A stretch of 64,000 nt of DNA from CBDANO01 sp965197665 (GTDB lineage Bacteria > Chloroflexota > Dehalococcoidia > Lucifugimonadales > UBA3495). Where the stretch lies: the NCBI GenBank assembly GCA_965197665.1, contig CBDANO010000005.1:62001-126000 (forward strand). Direction: 5' to 3'. Position numbers and translations under genes: made by a program. Position 1 is the first letter of the stretch; every line of letters starts with the position of its first letter. This document shows, piece after piece, positions 8,415-17,307 of this stretch. The notes below the pieces were generated by a model. It had not been told where the DNA came from. It worked only from the letters and a program-made list of their open reading frames with translations, and searched no databases.

Positions 8415-9538
8415 ACGGCGCACTCCCCGAATACCCGGCGGAAACGGCGGCGGCGCGGCACATCATTCACGCCGACCTGGACGCGTTCTACGCCGCCGTG
8501 GAGCAATTGGACAACCCTGAGTTGCGGGGCAAGCCGGTGCTGGTCGGCGGCAGGCCGGAAGACCGGGGCGTGGTAGCTACGGCTTCATACGAAGCCCGGG
8601 AGTTCGGCGTCCATTCGGCTATGCCCATGCGGTCGGCGGTGCGCCGCTGCCCCCAGGGGATAATCGTCCGTCCCAGGTTCGACCGGTACCGGGAGATGTC
8701 ACGAAAGGTCATGGAGATATTTCGCGGCGTCACCGCCTTGGTGGAGCCTCTATCCTTGGACGAAGCGTACCTGGACGTCACCGAGGCGGTAAGCGCGGGA
8801 ACACCGCCTCTGGCGCTGGCCATCGACCTTAAGCAGAGGGTAAACCAGGACACCGGCCTCACCCTATCCATCGGAGTGGCTACCAATAAGTCCGCGGCCA
8901 AAATCGCTTCGGACCTCAACAAGCCCGACGGACTGGTGGTGGTACCGCCGGGCCAAGAGGCCGAGTTCCTAGCGGGGTTGGCGGTAAGCAAGTTGTGGGG
9001 CATCGGGCCCAAAACGGCGGAGCGGCTAAACCGGGAACGAATAGAAACCATCGGGGATTTGGCGGCCCAGCCGCCGGAATGGTTCGTTCAACGCTTCGGC
9101 CAGCGGGGAGGCGGTATCCGGGCCCGGGCCATGGGGAAAGACCAGGACCCGGTGCAGACCGAGCGGGAGACGAAGTCAATCAGCGCCGAAAACACTTTCG
9201 TCACCGACTTGGGGGAGCCGGAACGCCTCTACGAGGAGCTAACGATCCTCGCCGGCAGCGTAGCCCGCCACCTTGACGCCAAAGGACTCCAAGGCAAGAC
9301 CGTAACCCTAAAAGCCCGGCTGGCCGACTTTACCTCATTCACCCGCCAGATGACGTTGCCTACCCCCACGGATTCGGAGCAACTCATCCTCGAGATGGCT
9401 TGGCGGCTCCTGTCCCAAGAGCTGTCCCCGGAGCGAACTTTTAGATTGCTGGGCGTGGGAGTCTCGAACTTCGAAGCGGAAGAGCAGCTCCAGCTACCGT
9501 TGTTTGGGAAGAGCTGGAGCGGAGAGGCGCCTACCTGA
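8408..9538 (+). CDS. dinB: DNA polymerase IV (Y-family, translesion)
   Basis: Y-family polymerase of 376 residues. The metal-binding aspartates are visible in IHADLDAFYAAVE and the catalytic pair in PLSLDEAYLDVT. The little-finger domain follows after the helix-hairpin-helix VSKLWGIGPKTAERL. The C-terminus ends in a clamp-binding-like EEQLQLPLFG, which fits the QLxLF beta-clamp motif. ATG at 8408 lies at the end of a dispersed repeat. The last 8 bases overlap the convergent cofE stop region. Confidence 0.95.
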   Translation: MKDGALPEYPAETAAARHIIHADLDAFYAAVEQLDNPELRGKPVLVGGRPEDRGVVATASYEAREFGVHSAMPMRSAVRRCPQGIIVRPRFDRYREMSRKVMEIFRGVTALVEPLSLDEAYLDVTEAVSAGTPPLALAIDLKQRVNQDTGLTLSIGVATNKSAAKIASDLNKPDGLVVVPPGQEAEFLAGLAVSKLWGIGPKTAERLNRERIETIGDLAAQPPEWFVQRFGQRGGGIRARAMGKDQDPVQTERETKSISAENTFVTDLGEPERLYEELTILAGSVARHLDAKGLQGKTVTLKARLADFTSFTRQMTLPTPTDSEQLILEMAWRLLSQELSPERTFRLLGVGVSNFEAEEQLQLPLFGKSWSGEAPT

Positions 9539-10298
9539 ACAGGTCCCTTTCCCCGCCCCTGATGAGACGCTCGATGCCGGCGTCCTCCGCGGGTTCGTAG
9601 GAATACCCCCGGACTATGCTGACCGGAACCCCGTCAACCTTCCCGGTGACCAACTCCGCCGCGGCGGCCAGCTCGTCAGCCACCGCGATCTCCGTCGTGT
9701 ACAGCATGTTGCCGTGGCTGTCCTCTTGGCCCACATAGCTAAGCATCGGGTCCAGGCCGGCCACGCCGATGGCCACGTTGGCTGCTCCGTTGCGCCACGG
9801 GCGGCCAAAAGTATCCGAAATCACCACCGCAACATCAATTCCCAACCGCCGCCTGATCCCATCCCGGATGCCCCGGGCCGACTCGTCGGAGTCCAGGGGC
9901 AGCAGGGCGACGGTGTCGGACCCCGGGATATTGGAGGCGTCGATGCCCGCGTTGGCGCAGATGAAGCCGTGGCGGGTCTCGCTGATGATAACCCCGCGGT
10001 CCATTCGAACGATGCGCCGGCTTTCTCTCAGGATGAGCTCCGTGTGCCGGGGGTCCCGCCGGTGCCCCTCGGTAATGGTCGCCGCCAAAGGCGAAGCCTC
10101 CACGCCTCGAATGCTTACCACCCGCCCCTCGGCCTTGGAAACGACTTTCTGGGTGACCACCAAAACGTCGCCGGCTTCCAGGGGCGTCCCCTGCCCTTGG
10201 GCGGCGTCCATCAACAGACCGGCAAGGTCTGCTCCTGCTTGTATCTCCGGCATTCCTCGGACGCCGATGACACGGACCTCTGGCGGCATGCGGTTCAT
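9531..10298 (-). CDS. cofE: Coenzyme F420-0:L-glutamate ligase
   Basis: GTP-dependent ligase that adds the gamma-linked glutamate tail to F420-0, giving F420-1 and longer forms. The 255-residue length and motifs fit CofE/FbiB-N: an early G-D-V-L-V-V-T-Q-K-V-V-S-K-A-E-G, the central ETRHGFICANAGIDASN, and VVISDTFGRPWRNGAANVAIG. It implies that the organism makes F420 and uses F420-dependent flavoenzymes. The gene is a single unit, convergent with dinB; no other cof gene is in the window. Confidence 0.93.
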   Translation of the reverse strand: MNRMPPEVRVIGVRGMPEIQAGADLAGLLMDAAQGQGTPLEAGDVLVVTQKVVSKAEGRVVSIRGVEASPLAATITEGHRRDPRHTELILRESRRIVRMDRGVIISETRHGFICANAGIDASNIPGSDTVALLPLDSDESARGIRDGIRRRLGIDVAVVISDTFGRPWRNGAANVAIGVAGLDPMLSYVGQEDSHGNMLYTTEIAVADELAAAAELVTGKVDGVPVSIVRGYSYEPAEDAGIERLIRGGERDLFR

Positions 10299-10415
10299 AC
10301 CTCAACTGTGATGTAGGTTAGTATACCCCCTCCCGGCCCCTATGCTACAATTCGGGCTGCGCCCACAGGATACTGCTTTTGTATCTAAAGCACTGGGCAG
10401 CACAAGGCGTTTCAG

Positions 10416-11042
10416 ATGGCCTCGTCAGATTCCTATAGAAAACGGGTATACACCAAGTTCGGCGACCAAGGGGAGACCAGCTTGCTCTACGGAGGGCGGG
10501 TCTCTAAGAACGACCCGCACACCGAGGCTTACGGGATTACCGACGAGGCGGTATCGGCCATGGGGCTGGCCCGGGCTACTTCCGAGGACTCGCGGGTTAA
10601 AGAGGTCCTGCGGGACCTGCAGCGGGAGTTGTTTACCGTGGCGGCTGAACTGGCCACGGAACCGAGCAAGTACGAGTTGTTCCAACAGCATTTCGCGCCG
10701 GTCACCGGGGAGATGGTCGAGAACCTGGAAGCCGCCATCGACGCCCTGGAGCTGGAGGTGGAAATGCCAAAGGTGTTCATTCTCCCCGGCGGGTCCCCGG
10801 CGTCCGCCGCCATCGACTTGGCCCGCTGCATCATCCGGACCGCCGAACGGCGGGTGGTGGCCCTGAAAGAGGCCCACAAGCTGACCAACGACCTGATCAT
10901 TACGTACTTGAACCGGATGGGCGACTTGCTCTTCGTGCTGGCCCGGTATCAAGACCGGGACCTTCCGTTGGAAAGAGTGACTGGGGAAAGAGCTACGGGG
11001 GAAAGAGTCACCGGCGAAAGAGCCACGGGGGAAAGGAGCTAG
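10416..11042 (+). CDS. Corrinoid adenosyltransferase, PduO type
   Basis: Transfers the adenosyl group of ATP to cob(I)alamin, making adenosylcobalamin. The family signature is KFGDQGETSLLYGGRVSKND near residue 10, followed by the EAYGITDEAVSAMG helix; the late motif ILPGGSPASAAIDLARCIIRTAERRVV is the cofactor-binding end. The 208 residues exceed the usual core because the C-terminus is a repeat tail, (ERVTG-ERATG) twice, from a 30-base tandem DNA repeat at 10972-11036. An extended -10 (TATGCTACAAT, 10341-10351) precedes it. hisH follows 6 bases later. Confidence 0.92.
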   Translation: MASSDSYRKRVYTKFGDQGETSLLYGGRVSKNDPHTEAYGITDEAVSAMGLARATSEDSRVKEVLRDLQRELFTVAAELATEPSKYELFQQHFAPVTGEMVENLEAAIDALELEVEMPKVFILPGGSPASAAIDLARCIIRTAERRVVALKEAHKLTNDLIITYLNRMGDLLFVLARYQDRDLPLERVTGERATGERVTGERATGERS

Positions 11043-11048
11043 CAAGGG

Positions 11049-11708
11049 GTGGCCGGGCCAACAAGGTTGGTGGTAATCGACTACGAGTCCGGCAACCTGC
11101 GAAGTGTTGCCAAGGCCCTGGAGTCGGTAGGAGTCTCGCCTCTGGTTACCGGGGAGCCGTCGGAGCTAGCTTCGGCAGACGGCGTGGTGCTGCCCGGGGT
11201 CGGCTCCGGCCCGGCGGCGATGGCGGCCTTAGACCAGCGGCGCCTGACCGAGCCGCTGCGGGAATACCTGGCGTCGGGCCGCCCTTTTCTCGGAGTGTGC
11301 CTTGGCCTTCAACTCCTGTTGGACCGCACCCAGGAAGGCGGATCGACTTGCTTGGGCGTCATCCCCGGCGAGGTCAAGCGGCTGCCCGCGGGACTCAAAG
11401 TGCCCCACATGGGTTGGAATACTGTTAGATTTACCGCTTCCCACCCGGTGCTTGAAGGGATTCCTCAAGACAGCCACTTCTACTTCGTGCATAGCTACTA
11501 CGCCGCGCCGGCCGACTCGGAGGGTCAAATTGGAATCACGGACTACGGCGTCCCCTTTTGCAGCGTGTACGCCCGGGGCAACCTGACGGCAACCCAATTC
11601 CACCCGGAGAAAAGCGGCGAGACCGGTCTGCGAATTTACCGCAATTTCGCGGCGTTGGTCGAGCAAAGCAAGTCCCTCCCCTTCCAGCCGTCGACCACCG
11701 GCCGCTAG
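11049..11708 (+). CDS. hisH: Imidazole glycerol phosphate synthase, glutaminase subunit
   Basis: Class I glutamine amidotransferase that feeds ammonia to HisF in histidine synthesis. The nucleophile elbow is GVCLGLQ (Cys about 82) and the catalytic His-x-Glu is in TQFHPEKSGETG near residue 185. Start is GTG at 11049, giving MAGPTRLVVIDYESGNLRSV, the correct N-terminus for the family. hisA follows 62 bases on. hisF is not in the window. Confidence 0.95.
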   Translation: MAGPTRLVVIDYESGNLRSVAKALESVGVSPLVTGEPSELASADGVVLPGVGSGPAAMAALDQRRLTEPLREYLASGRPFLGVCLGLQLLLDRTQEGGSTCLGVIPGEVKRLPAGLKVPHMGWNTVRFTASHPVLEGIPQDSHFYFVHSYYAAPADSEGQIGITDYGVPFCSVYARGNLTATQFHPEKSGETGLRIYRNFAALVEQSKSLPFQPSTTGR

Positions 11709-11770
11709 ATGTTCGCTCCCCGCCGGAGAGTCAATGCGCGGAAGCTTAAGGTATTGAGGCCCAACGAACC

Positions 11771-12523
11771 ATGGAAGTCATTCCCTCCATCGACCTCAAA
11801 TCGGGCCGCTGCGTACGTTTGTACCAGGGTGACTACCGGCAAGAGACGGTCTACTCCGAAGACCCTTTGTCCGTGGCCTTGGCCTGGCAGGAACAGGGCG
11901 CGGCGCGGCTCCACTTGGTGGACTTGGACGGCGCCGCCGGCGGCAGGCCGGTAAACCTGGAGGTTACTTCTGCGATAGTCCGGCGGTTGAGCATTCCGGT
12001 GCAGGTTGGCGGCGGCGTTCGGGACCAAGCCACGGCGGAGAGCCTGCTGGCAGCGGGAGCGGACCGAATCGTCTTAGGCACGGCGGCAGTGGAGGACCCC
12101 GCCTTGGCGGAGTCCCTATGCAGCAAACACGGCCCAAGCAGGGTGGTGGCAGCGGTTGACGCCAGAGACGGGCAGGTCGCTATCAAAGGATGGACGGAGC
12201 GGAGCTCGATGAGTTCCTTGGAGTTGGCCCGGCGGATGGCCGGCTTGGGAGTCAGGCGCATCCTGTACACGGACATTTCCCGGGACGGCGCCTTAACCGG
12301 GCCGAATTTTACGGCCACAGCCGACTTGGTACGAAACACCGGGATGGCCGTCTTGGCTTCCGGGGGCGTGACGTCATTGAACCAAATCCGCTCGTTGGCC
12401 GACACCGGCGTCGAGGGTGTAATTCTGGGCCGCGCCCTGTATGAGGGGGTGTTCAGCCTGCCGGAAGCTCTAGCAATTGCTCACGAGACGGACACGACCA
12501 AGAATCAGGAACATCCCGGATAA
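11771..12523 (+). CDS. hisA: ProFAR isomerase (1-(5-phosphoribosyl)-5-[(5-phosphoribosylamino)methylideneamino]imidazole-4-carboxamide isomerase)
   Basis: TIM-barrel isomerase of histidine synthesis, 250 residues. The catalytic Asp sits in VIPSIDLKSGRCVRL near the start and the second catalytic Asp in ILYTDISRDGALTGPN; phosphate-binding GG motifs are at VQVGGGVRD and LASGGVTS. HisA rather than HisF is indicated by the PSIDL start and the overall pattern. It lies behind hisH, so the two are likely co-transcribed. Confidence 0.94.
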   Translation: MEVIPSIDLKSGRCVRLYQGDYRQETVYSEDPLSVALAWQEQGAARLHLVDLDGAAGGRPVNLEVTSAIVRRLSIPVQVGGGVRDQATAESLLAAGADRIVLGTAAVEDPALAESLCSKHGPSRVVAAVDARDGQVAIKGWTERSSMSSLELARRMAGLGVRRILYTDISRDGALTGPNFTATADLVRNTGMAVLASGGVTSLNQIRSLADTGVEGVILGRALYEGVFSLPEALAIAHETDTTKNQEHPG

Positions 12524-12623
12524 GTTCCTGAATTGCGGCTGGTCAGATAGGGAAGATGGCAACGTTGGCGGCTTGTTCGGAGGTCCTATAGGTCCCAGGG
12601 GGGGCCGAGAAGGCGTCAAGGCG

Positions 12624-13217
12624 TTAATCGGAGTTGGAGGCCGGCTGCCCGGCGGCCCTGTCCTTGTAGTTCCAGCGGGCGGCCAACCGCTCCTCGCCGC
12701 GGGAGAACCAGTCCTCTCGCTTCACTTCCATCAAGATAAAGTCGTGGGACATGCGACGAACCGTCTTGACCGGAGTGAACCCGCTCTTCCCAAAACAGCG
12801 TTGGGCCCGGGTGTTCCATTCCAGGGTGTGTAGGTAGACCCGCTTCAAGTTCTTTTCCCTGAACATATAGTCCAGAAGGGTGGTAACGGCGTCGTACCCA
12901 TAGGAGTTGCTCCAATAGTCCCGGTCGCCGATCACGATGCCCAACTCGGCCTGCATGTTCACGCTGTCCAAGTCATAGTACATGCAGTTGCCGATGAACT
13001 TGCCGTCCAGGGTGTCGGTGGAAAAATGATGGGAGCCGGGGGTAGGAAACCGAAGCTGGTCTTGAAAAATTTTCAAGTACCGGTCGAAGCTCATGGTAAG
13101 GGGGATAGCCGCGTCCAAGCGGGCCAATTCGGGGTCGCTGCGCCAAATATAGTCCTGGTCCGCGTCCTCGACACGCTTGTCCCGCAGGATTACTCTAGCG
13201 CCCCGGAGTTCAACCAT
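12624..13217 (-). CDS. GNAT-family N-acetyltransferase (RimJ/RimL-like)
   Basis: The 197-residue protein begins with LRGARVILRDKRVEDADQDY, the usual RimJ/RimL opening, and shows the acetyl-CoA-binding stretch ELGIVIGDRDYWSNSYGYDA followed by the helix and ...LHTLEWNTRAQRCFGKSGF. The substrate is unknown. Its ATG overlaps the end of the Nudix gene by 8 bases, so the two form a translationally coupled pair. Confidence 0.85.
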   Translation of the reverse strand: MVELRGARVILRDKRVEDADQDYIWRSDPELARLDAAIPLTMSFDRYLKIFQDQLRFPTPGSHHFSTDTLDGKFIGNCMYYDLDSVNMQAELGIVIGDRDYWSNSYGYDAVTTLLDYMFREKNLKRVYLHTLEWNTRAQRCFGKSGFTPVKTVRRMSHDFILMEVKREDWFSRGEERLAARWNYKDRAAGQPASNSD

Positions 13218-13743
13218 TCGGACCGTCTTCTAGGCGGCCGGATATTAGGTCCAAGGCCCGCCGCAGTACGTGGACTTCGTTGGGGTAGGTCAAGGACCTA
13301 AGGGCCTCATCGGACGGAAACCAACGCACCACGTCGAATTCGGGGTCGTGCAACTCAGTATCGCCTCCGACAGGGACCATCAAGTAGAAGTGGACGGTCT
13401 TGTGAAAGCGCACGTCCGGCTCCCGTCCCGCGAACCAGTACTCGATGGACCCCAAGGGCGAGTCCATCTCGACTTCCAAGCCGGTCTCTTCCCGGACCTC
13501 TCGAAGGGCCGTCTCCTCCAAGGACTCCCCAAGGTCGGGCGTACCCTTGGCCAAGCTCCAGCGAAACGTTTCGTTCTCCGGAGCGCCGGTACCGGGGTCA
13601 TCCCCCGGCAGCCGCTTGGGGGGCGGGCCCGAGGAGTACCGCCCGCATAGCACTGCCTCTATGCGCCCGTCGGTCCGGCGACAGACTACGCCGCCAGCCG
13701 AAACCAGGTCTTCCACCCGGCGTCGAGACCTTCTCTCTGCCAA
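13210..13743 (-). CDS. Nudix hydrolase
   Basis: The Nudix box G-x5-E-x7-REU-x-EE-x-GU is intact in GTPDLGESLEETALREVREE followed by TGLEV (about residues 78-102). The product is 177 residues. Substrates of this family are nucleoside diphosphates linked to another moiety; which one is hydrolysed here cannot be told. It is the first gene of a pair with the GNAT gene. Confidence 0.9.
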   Translation of the reverse strand: MAERRSRRRVEDLVSAGGVVCRRTDGRIEAVLCGRYSSGPPPKRLPGDDPGTGAPENETFRWSLAKGTPDLGESLEETALREVREETGLEVEMDSPLGSIEYWFAGREPDVRFHKTVHFYLMVPVGGDTELHDPEFDVVRWFPSDEALRSLTYPNEVHVLRRALDLISGRLEDGPNG

Positions 13744-13926
13744 AACAATAACGCCTTTACCCCTGGGTTACTTGGGACAATTTTATGGCCCGCCGCCGCA
13801 AGGCGTCAACGCCGGGCGCGGGGTAGGGGCGCGGCCAGTCCTCCCATTTCTTCCGGAAGGAAGCTTGGGGGAAGAATCCGGCCCCGGCCCCCGAAATCAA
13901 AATGAGGGCCAAAATGAGCCAAAATG

Positions 13927-13961
13927 AGAATCAGGCTGCCCCGGCGGGGCAGCCTGATTCT
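13927..13961 (-). terminator. Strong intrinsic terminator-like hairpin after the MoaD-like gene
   Basis: A perfect 16-bp stem (13927-13942 with 13946-13961, AGAATCAGGCTGCCCC) closes a 3-base loop. On the minus strand it is followed by CTCATTTTGGCTCATTTT. It lies 25 bases after the stop of the MoaD-like gene and likely ends the xdh-PPOX-moaD transcript. Confidence 0.8.
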
Positions 13962-13985
13962 TGCGCGCGTTGCGGCTGAGGGCTA

Positions 13986-14249
13986 CTATCCGCCACCGAT
14001 GGCCGGCACGAAGTGCACTTCGCTTTCCTCGCCTACCTTCTCCAGCAAGCCCATTCGGGCCACTTCTCCGTCGATTGCCACCGCCAGATTGGGCCGTATC
14101 TGGCCGTCCTCCACCAACCGGCCCTTCATGCCGGGGTACAACTCGTCCAGCCGGTCGATTACTTGACGAACGTTTCTTCCCTCAAGTTCGACCTGCTTAA
14201 CGCCGTCGGTCATGGGCAGGAGCATGGTGGGTATGAATACGGTGGCCAC
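13986..14249 (-). CDS. MoaD/ThiS-family ubiquitin-like sulfur carrier
   Basis: An 87-residue beta-grasp protein ending in PAIGGG; the C-terminal Gly-Gly is what MoaD and ThiS carry as thiocarboxylate. Inner motifs (VRQVIDRLDELYPGMKGRL, VAIDGEVAR) match MoaD-like proteins. It lies downstream of a molybdenum hydroxylase operon on the same strand, which suggests a molybdopterin-related role, but sulfur delivery for another pathway is also possible. The terminator at 13927-13961 follows. Confidence 0.85.
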   Translation of the reverse strand: MATVFIPTMLLPMTDGVKQVELEGRNVRQVIDRLDELYPGMKGRLVEDGQIRPNLAVAIDGEVARMGLLEKVGEESEVHFVPAIGGG

Positions 14250-14294
14250 CCTGTCGGCACCTCAAGCAAATGTGACGAGTCGACGCTCAAGCCG

Positions 14295-14930
14295 TTAATA
14301 GAGGTTCTTCTTATAGGACTCCTCTATATAACCCTCCAAGTCCTCGACCGTGCAGTCCTCCGGCCTCGCTTGGTCCATGATCATCTGGGCCAGAGAGGCT
14401 ATCTCGCCCCGCTCAAGCTGGGACTCGGAGGCCCAGAGCCGGGACCGCTTGAAGGCCTTGGCGCAATGCAGGAAGGCTTCTTGGATCTCCACCACGATGC
14501 CGAGGACGGGCAACTTTCCGTTCACCCGGCAATGCTCCAGAAGCTCTTCATCTTGCACGATGGCGGCCCGGCCGTTTACTCGCAGTGTTTCCTCGATTCC
14601 GGGGATCAAGAACAGCAACCCGACTTGGGGGTTGTCCATTATGTTTAGCAAGGTGTCCAACCGGCGGTTGCCGGGGCGGTCCGGGACCAAGAGGGTCGTA
14701 TCGTCCAGCACCTGCACGAAGCCCGGCGGGTCACCCTTGGGAGATACGTCGCAGATGCCCGTTCCGCTGGCGGTGCCAATGGCCAAGAAGGGTGAGCGGG
14801 CAATGAAAGCGCGGCAATGGTGGTCCAGGGCGGAAATCTGCTTGCGGGCAACCAACTCAGATGGATGGCCGATGATCTCCCTTAGCTCTTCAATGGTGTT
14901 CACGGTGTCATGAAAAGTGCGCGTTGCCAT
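14295..14930 (-). CDS. Pyridoxamine 5'-phosphate oxidase-fold flavoprotein (MSMEG_1061-like)
   Basis: The 211-residue split-barrel protein has ...PFLAIGTASGTGICDVSPKGDPPGFVQVLDDTTLLVPDRPGNRRLDTLLNIMDNP (in pieces), the standard pattern for PPOX-fold FMN or F420 proteins with the S-P-K-G-D and R-x-G-N-R flavin-phosphate contacts. ATG at 14930 was chosen because AGAGGGTG stands just upstream; a TTG 21 bases earlier is possible. The substrate is unknown. Given cofE in the window, F420 use is possible but not shown. Confidence 0.85.
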   Translation of the reverse strand: MATRTFHDTVNTIEELREIIGHPSELVARKQISALDHHCRAFIARSPFLAIGTASGTGICDVSPKGDPPGFVQVLDDTTLLVPDRPGNRRLDTLLNIMDNPQVGLLFLIPGIEETLRVNGRAAIVQDEELLEHCRVNGKLPVLGIVVEIQEAFLHCAKAFKRSRLWASESQLERGEIASLAQMIMDQARPEDCTVEDLEGYIEESYKKNLY

Positions 14931-15012
14931 CTTACATTCACCCTCTTTCAATCATTTGTCTTTACTCCCGCATCGGCTCGAAGAGCTGCACGGAGGTCAT
15001 GGGTAGGCCGTC

Positions 15013-17295
15013 CTAGCGGGTCGGGCCTTGTTCCCACATAGCTTCGAGGAGCTTGCCGGGGGTCATGGGGAGGCTGTCCATGCGAATCCCGGTAGCCTGG
15101 CGTATCCCGTTGGCGATAGCGGCCATGGGAGGAACGATGGGCACCTCGCCGACGCCCCGGACCCCATAGGGATGGCCCGGGTTGGCAACCTCCACGATAA
15201 CGGTATCGATCATGGGCAAGTCAAGGCTGGTGGGCATCCGGTAATCCAGGAAGCTGGAGTTCATCATGCGCCCGCGGTCGTCGAAGAAGTACTCTTCGTT
15301 TAGGGCCCAGCCGATGCCTTGGGCTACGCCCCCCTGAATCTGGCCTTCGACGTAGCTGGGGTGGACCGCCTTGCCGGCGTCTTGCACCGCGGTGTACCGG
15401 ACTACGTCGACTTTGCCCGTGGCCGGGTCGACTTCCAGGTCCACCAGGTGCACGGCATAGCCATTGCCTTCCCCGGTGGGTTCCAGGTTGGATGCGCCGG
15501 TGACCGATCCCCCGGTAGCGGCAAGCTGCTTTGCCAGCTCCTTGAAAGTCATGCGGAGCTCCGGGTCCGATTTGTGTTGAATCACCGCGTCTGCGTATTC
15601 CACGTCCGCGGCGGGGGTATCCCAAATGATGGCGGCCCTGGCAATTAGTTGCTGCTTGACCTCTTCCGCCGCCTCTATGGCCGCCCAGCCGGTGGCAAAG
15701 GAGGTCCGGCTGCCGCCGGTGACGAAGGTGTAACCTATGGAGTCCGTGTCTACTACCGTAGCCTTTACGTCCTCGTAGGCGATGCCCAGGGCTTCGGCGG
15801 TCTGCTGAGCGATGGAGGCCCGGGTGCCTCCGATGTCCACCGATCCCATGATCAGGCTGACGGTACCGTCGAAATTCACGGTCATGGAGCAACTGGACTG
15901 GAAGCTGCGGTTCATCCAATACCCGCAGGCCACGCCGCGCCCCCGGTTGCCGTCTCCAATGGCGCTCTTGTAATGGTCGTGGCTGCGGACGGCTTCGAGG
16001 CATTCCACCAGCCCGATACGGCGGGCCGCCGGGCCTTCGATACGGCGTGTTCCCTCTCGCGCGGCGTTGAACAGCCGGAACTCGATTGGGTCCATGTCGA
16101 TTCGTCGAGCGATCTCGTCGATTATCGACTCGACTCCAAAGGCGGCTTGAGGCGATCCCGGGGCCCGGTACGCCGCGGTCTTGGGCTTGTTCACCACCAC
16201 GTCGTAGCCGTCCAGCCGCCCGTTAGGGGTGTCATAGCATCCAAAAGCGCAGGTGATACCCTGCATTACCGGCGACCCGGGATAGGCGCCGGCGTCAAAG
16301 GCTACCTCGGCCTGGCAGGCCGTAAGTTTGCCATTGTTGGCAGCGCCAATCTTTATCTTCATCCAACTGGCGGGGGCCGGGCCGGAGGCCTCGAACACTT
16401 CGGAGCGGTCCATCACCAGCTTTACGGGCGCTCCCGACTTCTTGGACAGCAGCGCCGCCACCGGGTCCAGGTAGGCGGGTATCTTTCCGCCAAAGCCGCC
16501 GCCTATTTCCATAGGCGTCACCTTTACTTTGGATATGGGATGCCGGAGGACGTCGGCCACGGCGGCCCTCACCGCGAAAGCGCCTTGGGTGCTGGTCCAG
16601 ACGTTTAGCTGGCCGTCGATGTTCCAGACCGCCGTCCCGTTGTGAGGTTCGATGTAGCCTTGGTGCACCGGCGCGGTCCTGAACTCCCGCTCCACCACGA
16701 CGTCGGCCTCGGCAAAGCCTTGGTCGACGTCGCCTTTTTCGTAGCGAAGGTGGGACGCGATGTTACTGGGAAGTTCCGAAGACTCTCCGAGAAAGGACGT
16801 GTGAAGCTCCTCGTGCAACAGAGGCGAGCCTTCCTCCATGGCTTCTTTCACGTCCAACACGGGGGTCAACTCTTCGTATTCAACCGAGATTAGGTCTATG
16901 GCCTCTTGGGCCACGTGGGGGTTGGCGGCAGCCACCGCCGCCACCGGATGCCCTTTGAACAGGACCTTGTCGCTGGCCAGGACGTGGTCGCTGGCAAACT
17001 TCAGTCTGAGGTAATCGCCGCCCAGGTCATCCCGACTCAGCGAGGCGAAGGGGAGGTCCCGAGCGGTAACGACGGCCTTGACACCGGGATGGGAATCGGC
17101 CCGCGAAGTGTCAATGGACTTGATGCGGGCGTGGGCGTGGGGGCTTCGAAGGACCTTGCCATGTATCAGCCCGTTGAGGTCGATGTCGGCCCCGTACTGA
17201 GCGTTGCCGGTGACCTTATCCACGCCGTCGGGCCGCACCGGCCGCTTGCCGACGACCCGGTACTCAACTTCCGAGAGGACTAGGTTAGGTTCCAC
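15013..17295 (-). CDS. Xanthine dehydrogenase-family molybdopterin-binding (large) subunit
   Basis: The 760-residue catalytic subunit of a Mo hydroxylase. Visible landmarks are GKRPVRPDGVDKVTGNAQYG at the start, the first Mo-cofactor loop GGGFGGK, AYRAPGSPQAAFGVE, and the active-site Glu in GVRGVGEVPIVPPMAA near the C-terminus. The loop AYRAPG, not AYRCSFR, sets it apart from CO dehydrogenase. The substrate (purine, aldehyde or N-heterocycle) cannot be fixed. It lies 12 bases after the 2Fe-2S subunit gene, in the order FAD, 2Fe-2S, Mo. Confidence 0.93.
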   Translation of the reverse strand: MEPNLVLSEVEYRVVGKRPVRPDGVDKVTGNAQYGADIDLNGLIHGKVLRSPHAHARIKSIDTSRADSHPGVKAVVTARDLPFASLSRDDLGGDYLRLKFASDHVLASDKVLFKGHPVAAVAAANPHVAQEAIDLISVEYEELTPVLDVKEAMEEGSPLLHEELHTSFLGESSELPSNIASHLRYEKGDVDQGFAEADVVVEREFRTAPVHQGYIEPHNGTAVWNIDGQLNVWTSTQGAFAVRAAVADVLRHPISKVKVTPMEIGGGFGGKIPAYLDPVAALLSKKSGAPVKLVMDRSEVFEASGPAPASWMKIKIGAANNGKLTACQAEVAFDAGAYPGSPVMQGITCAFGCYDTPNGRLDGYDVVVNKPKTAAYRAPGSPQAAFGVESIIDEIARRIDMDPIEFRLFNAAREGTRRIEGPAARRIGLVECLEAVRSHDHYKSAIGDGNRGRGVACGYWMNRSFQSSCSMTVNFDGTVSLIMGSVDIGGTRASIAQQTAEALGIAYEDVKATVVDTDSIGYTFVTGGSRTSFATGWAAIEAAEEVKQQLIARAAIIWDTPAADVEYADAVIQHKSDPELRMTFKELAKQLAATGGSVTGASNLEPTGEGNGYAVHLVDLEVDPATGKVDVVRYTAVQDAGKAVHPSYVEGQIQGGVAQGIGWALNEEYFFDDRGRMMNSSFLDYRMPTSLDLPMIDTVIVEVANPGHPYGVRGVGEVPIVPPMAAIANGIRQATGIRMDSLPMTPGKLLEAMWEQGPTR

Positions 17296-17307
17296 GGGAG
17301 GCCCACC

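Noticed and set aside
15649..16608. 319-codon plus-strand reading frame
   Set aside because: It is antisense to the Mo-hydroxylase large subunit and has no recognisable domain; a GC-rich shadow frame.
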